Source: Pseudomonas bijieensis
Lineage (GTDB): Bacteria > Pseudomonadota > Gammaproteobacteria > Pseudomonadales > Pseudomonadaceae
Direction: 5' to 3'
DNA length: 64,000 nt
Assembly (NCBI RefSeq): GCF_013347965.1
Contig: NZ_CP048810.1
Coordinates: 6,199,501-6,263,500 of the forward strand
The first letter of the stretch is position 1. The number at the start of each line of letters is the position of its first letter. Below, piece after piece: positions 62,227-64,000 of this stretch. Below the pieces are notes generated by a model. That model made no database searches, had not been told where the DNA came from, and saw nothing but the letters and a program-made list of their open reading frames with translations. Made by a program: the position numbers and the translations under genes.

Positions 62227-63561
62227 ATGACACAGGCAATTGCATCGCCCATCGTTCACGACTTGATCGGCATTGGCTTCGGCCCTTCGAACCTGGCGCT
62301 GGCCATCGCGCTGCAGGAGCGGGGGCCGGTCCAGGGTGAACTGGACGTGCTGTTCCTCGACAAGCAGGCCGACTACCGCTGGCACGGCAACACCCTGGTG
62401 ACCCAGAGCGAGTTGCAGATTTCCTTCCTCAAGGACCTGGTGACACTGCGCAACCCCACCAGCCCGTATTCGTTCGTCAATTACCTCAAGCACCATGGCC
62501 GCCTGGTGGACTTCATCAACCTCGGCACCTTCTACCCGTGCCGCATGGAGTTCAATGACTACCTGCGCTGGGTGGCCGGGCACTTCACCGAGCAGAGCCG
62601 CTATGGCGAGGAAGTGCTGCGCATCGAACCGGTGCTGCACAACCAGCAGGTCGAAGCGCTGCGGGTGATCTCCCGCGACGCCCAGGGCGCAGAGCTGGTG
62701 CGTACCACCCGTTCGCTGGTGGTCAGTGCCGGCGGTACGGCGCGCATTCCCGAGGCGTTCAAGGCGTTCAAGGACGACGCGCGGGTGTTCCACCATTCCC
62801 AGTACCTGGAGCGCATGGCGGGTCAACCGTGCGTGAAGGGTCAACCGATGAAGATCGCCATCATCGGCGGCGGGCAGAGCGCGGCGGAGGCCTTCATCGA
62901 CCTCAACGACAGCTTCCCTTCGGCACAGGTCGACATGATCCTGCGCGGCTCGGCCCTCAAGCCGGCGGACGACAGCCCGTTCGTCAACGAAGTGTTCTCG
63001 CCGGAATTCACCGACCTGGTGTTCCAGCAGCCCCACAGCGAGCGCGAGCGCCTGGTCAACGAGTACCACAACACCAACTATTCGGTGGTGGACATCGACC
63101 TGATCGAGCGCATCTACGGGATTTTCTATCGCCAGAAAGTCTCCGGCATCGCCCGTCATGCGTTCCGCACCCTCACCACGGTGGAGAAGGCCACGGCCAC
63201 CGATGCCGGCGTGGAACTGGCGGTGCGCAACAACGCCACCGGTGAGCTGACGGTGCGCCGTTATGACGCCGTAGTGCTGGCCACCGGTTACGAGCGGCAG
63301 ATGCACCGCACCCTGCTGGAACCGCTGGCGCAGTACCTGGGGGATTTCGAGGTGGATCGCAACTACAAGCTGATCACCGACGAGCGCTGCAAGGCGGCGA
63401 TCTACATGCAGGGCTTCTGCCAGGCCAGCCATGGCCTGAGCGACACTTTGCTGTCGATCCTGCCGGTGCGTGCCGATGAAATCGCCGGTTCGTTGTATGA
63501 GCATGGGAACAATCGCGGGCAGGCGCGTCCGGTGCGCGACTTGCTGCTCGCCGCCGTATAG
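62227..63561 (+). CDS. pvdA: PvdA, L-ornithine N5-monooxygenase
   Basis: 444 residues, matching PvdA in length. The FAD motif GIGFGPSNLALAIAL is near residue 15, the NADPH motif IIGGGQSAAEAF near 213, and the FATGY-type motif VLATGYERQ near 350. The enzyme hydroxylates ornithine on the side-chain nitrogen with FAD, NADPH and oxygen, giving the hydroxamate precursor of pyoverdine. No formyl- or acetyl-transferase gene (pvdF, pvdY) is seen in the window, so the hydroxyornithine may be used as the cyclic form or be acylated by an enzyme encoded elsewhere. An exact PvdS box precedes it. Confidence 0.97.
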   Translation: MTQAIASPIVHDLIGIGFGPSNLALAIALQERGPVQGELDVLFLDKQADYRWHGNTLVTQSELQISFLKDLVTLRNPTSPYSFVNYLKHHGRLVDFINLGTFYPCRMEFNDYLRWVAGHFTEQSRYGEEVLRIEPVLHNQQVEALRVISRDAQGAELVRTTRSLVVSAGGTARIPEAFKAFKDDARVFHHSQYLERMAGQPCVKGQPMKIAIIGGGQSAAEAFIDLNDSFPSAQVDMILRGSALKPADDSPFVNEVFSPEFTDLVFQQPHSERERLVNEYHNTNYSVVDIDLIERIYGIFYRQKVSGIARHAFRTLTTVEKATATDAGVELAVRNNATGELTVRRYDAVVLATGYERQMHRTLLEPLAQYLGDFEVDRNYKLITDERCKAAIYMQGFCQASHGLSDTLLSILPVRADEIAGSLYEHGNNRGQARPVRDLLLAAV

Positions 63562-63614
63562 GCCCTATGGGAGCGAGTCACTCGCAGGAAATCTATCAGC
63601 CAACGCAACCCCTT

Positions 63615-63701
63615 GTGGGAGCGAGCTTGCTCGCGATGGCGTCAGTTCAGTCAATATTGAAGTGACTGACACGACGCCTTCATGAGCAAGCTCGCTCCCA
63701 T
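63615..63701. repeat. REP doublet, type II
   Basis: GTGGGAGCGAGCTTGCTCGCGATGGCGT and ACGCCTTCATGAGCAAGCTCGCTCCCA form an inverted pair downstream of pvdA. A degenerate third arm (TATGGGAGCGAGTCACTCGC) lies just before, at 63567-63586. The remaining DNA to 63910 shows no convincing gene. Confidence 0.9.
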
Positions 63702-63910
63702 AGGTCCGGGCCCTGGTTCTGGCCTCAAGTCACTCACAGGAAATTCTTCAGAAACTTCCTACACTCACCTCATGCGTCTGCTCGACAGGCGCATCGACGG
63801 TTCGCTGTTCCCTCGTATTGGCAGTCTGAACCCCCAGCCGGTGACCCTGACTGAAGGTACGGTCGACGGTGCGCCGGGCCGACTACGCCAAGCGAAACAC
63901 CCTGATCAAA

Positions 63911-64000
63911 ATGATGCTGCTTTTACGCACAGGCCTGCTGGCGCTGTTGCTGGGCTCATTGAGCATGGCGCCACCGGTAGGAGCGACCTCTGAGTCGTTG
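63911..64000 (+). CDS. start of an exported protein, truncated by the window edge
   Basis: The ATG at 63911 opens MMLLLRTGLLALLLGSLSMA followed by PPVGATSESL, a convincing signal peptide with a likely cut after GAT or nearby. An in-frame GTG at 63869 would add 14 basic residues. Only 30 residues are visible. It does not begin like PvdQ, the neighbour of pvdA in P. aeruginosa, so I do not name it. Confidence 0.4.
   Translation, partial: MMLLLRTGLLALLLGSLSMAPPVGATSESL

Noticed and set aside
63682..63993. A 103-codon open frame at the right edge.
   Set aside because: It begins inside a REP arm and has no recognisable domain or ribosome site. The overlapping frame from 63911 has a convincing signal peptide.

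Overview
The window is GC-rich chromosomal DNA from a fluorescent Pseudomonas, most likely the P. fluorescens group. The evidence is a nearly complete pyoverdine side-chain, maturation, transport and export locus, exact PvdS (iron-starvation) boxes, and two families of P. fluorescens-type REP doublets in almost every intergenic gap.

Layout. 1-6.9 kb is flanking metabolism: a truncated alpha/beta hydrolase, a small unknown gene, a DUF6124 gene behind a possibly structured leader, a glycoside hydrolase 15/SDR pair, an SCP2-JmjC cupin protein and trans-aconitate methyltransferase (all but DUF6124 on the minus strand). 6.9-45.3 kb is one plus-strand transcription unit: a PvdS box, a type II thioesterase, three giant NRPS genes (nine modules) joined stop-to-start, and an HSL-type hydrolase. 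45.5-53.6 kb is minus strand: a TonB receptor in the fpvA slot, pvdE, and the pvdM-pvdN-pvdO operon. pvdP is divergent from pvdM. 55.7-61.1 kb holds a second, frameshifted DUF6124 gene with its leader, then pvdR-pvdT-opmQ. 61.6-63.6 kb carries an FpvI-like sigma factor and pvdA. The right edge is the start of an unidentified exported protein.

How it works together (established pathway, inferred for this strain). PvdA makes N5-hydroxyornithine. The NRPSs extend the ferribactin chromophore precursor, which is made by a PvdL not in this window. PvdE moves ferribactin to the periplasm, where PvdP, PvdO, PvdN and PvdM mature it. The TonB receptor imports the ferri-siderophore, and PvdRT-OpmQ exports or recycles pyoverdine. 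Reading the adenylation pockets by hand gives D-Ala, D-basic, Gly, Thr, D-Thr, Gln/Glu-like, Gly, D-Ser, D-basic. There is no terminal thioesterase domain, so at least one further NRPS must be encoded elsewhere, as must pvdL, pvdH and pvdS.

Most striking observations. (1) REP doublets sit in frame inside adenylation-domain coding sequence, three times at the same loop (one now only a scar). (2) Two consecutive Thr adenylation domains share about 1.3 kb of apparently identical DNA. (3) opmQ reads through a REP element into a long C-terminal tail, and pvdR carries a one-base frameshift in a homopolymer. (4) Both DUF6124 genes have a homologous leader with a covarying UUCG hairpin. (5) The receptor beside pvdE has a FhuA/FoxA-type rather than FpvA-type plug, and fpvI lacks its fpvR partner.
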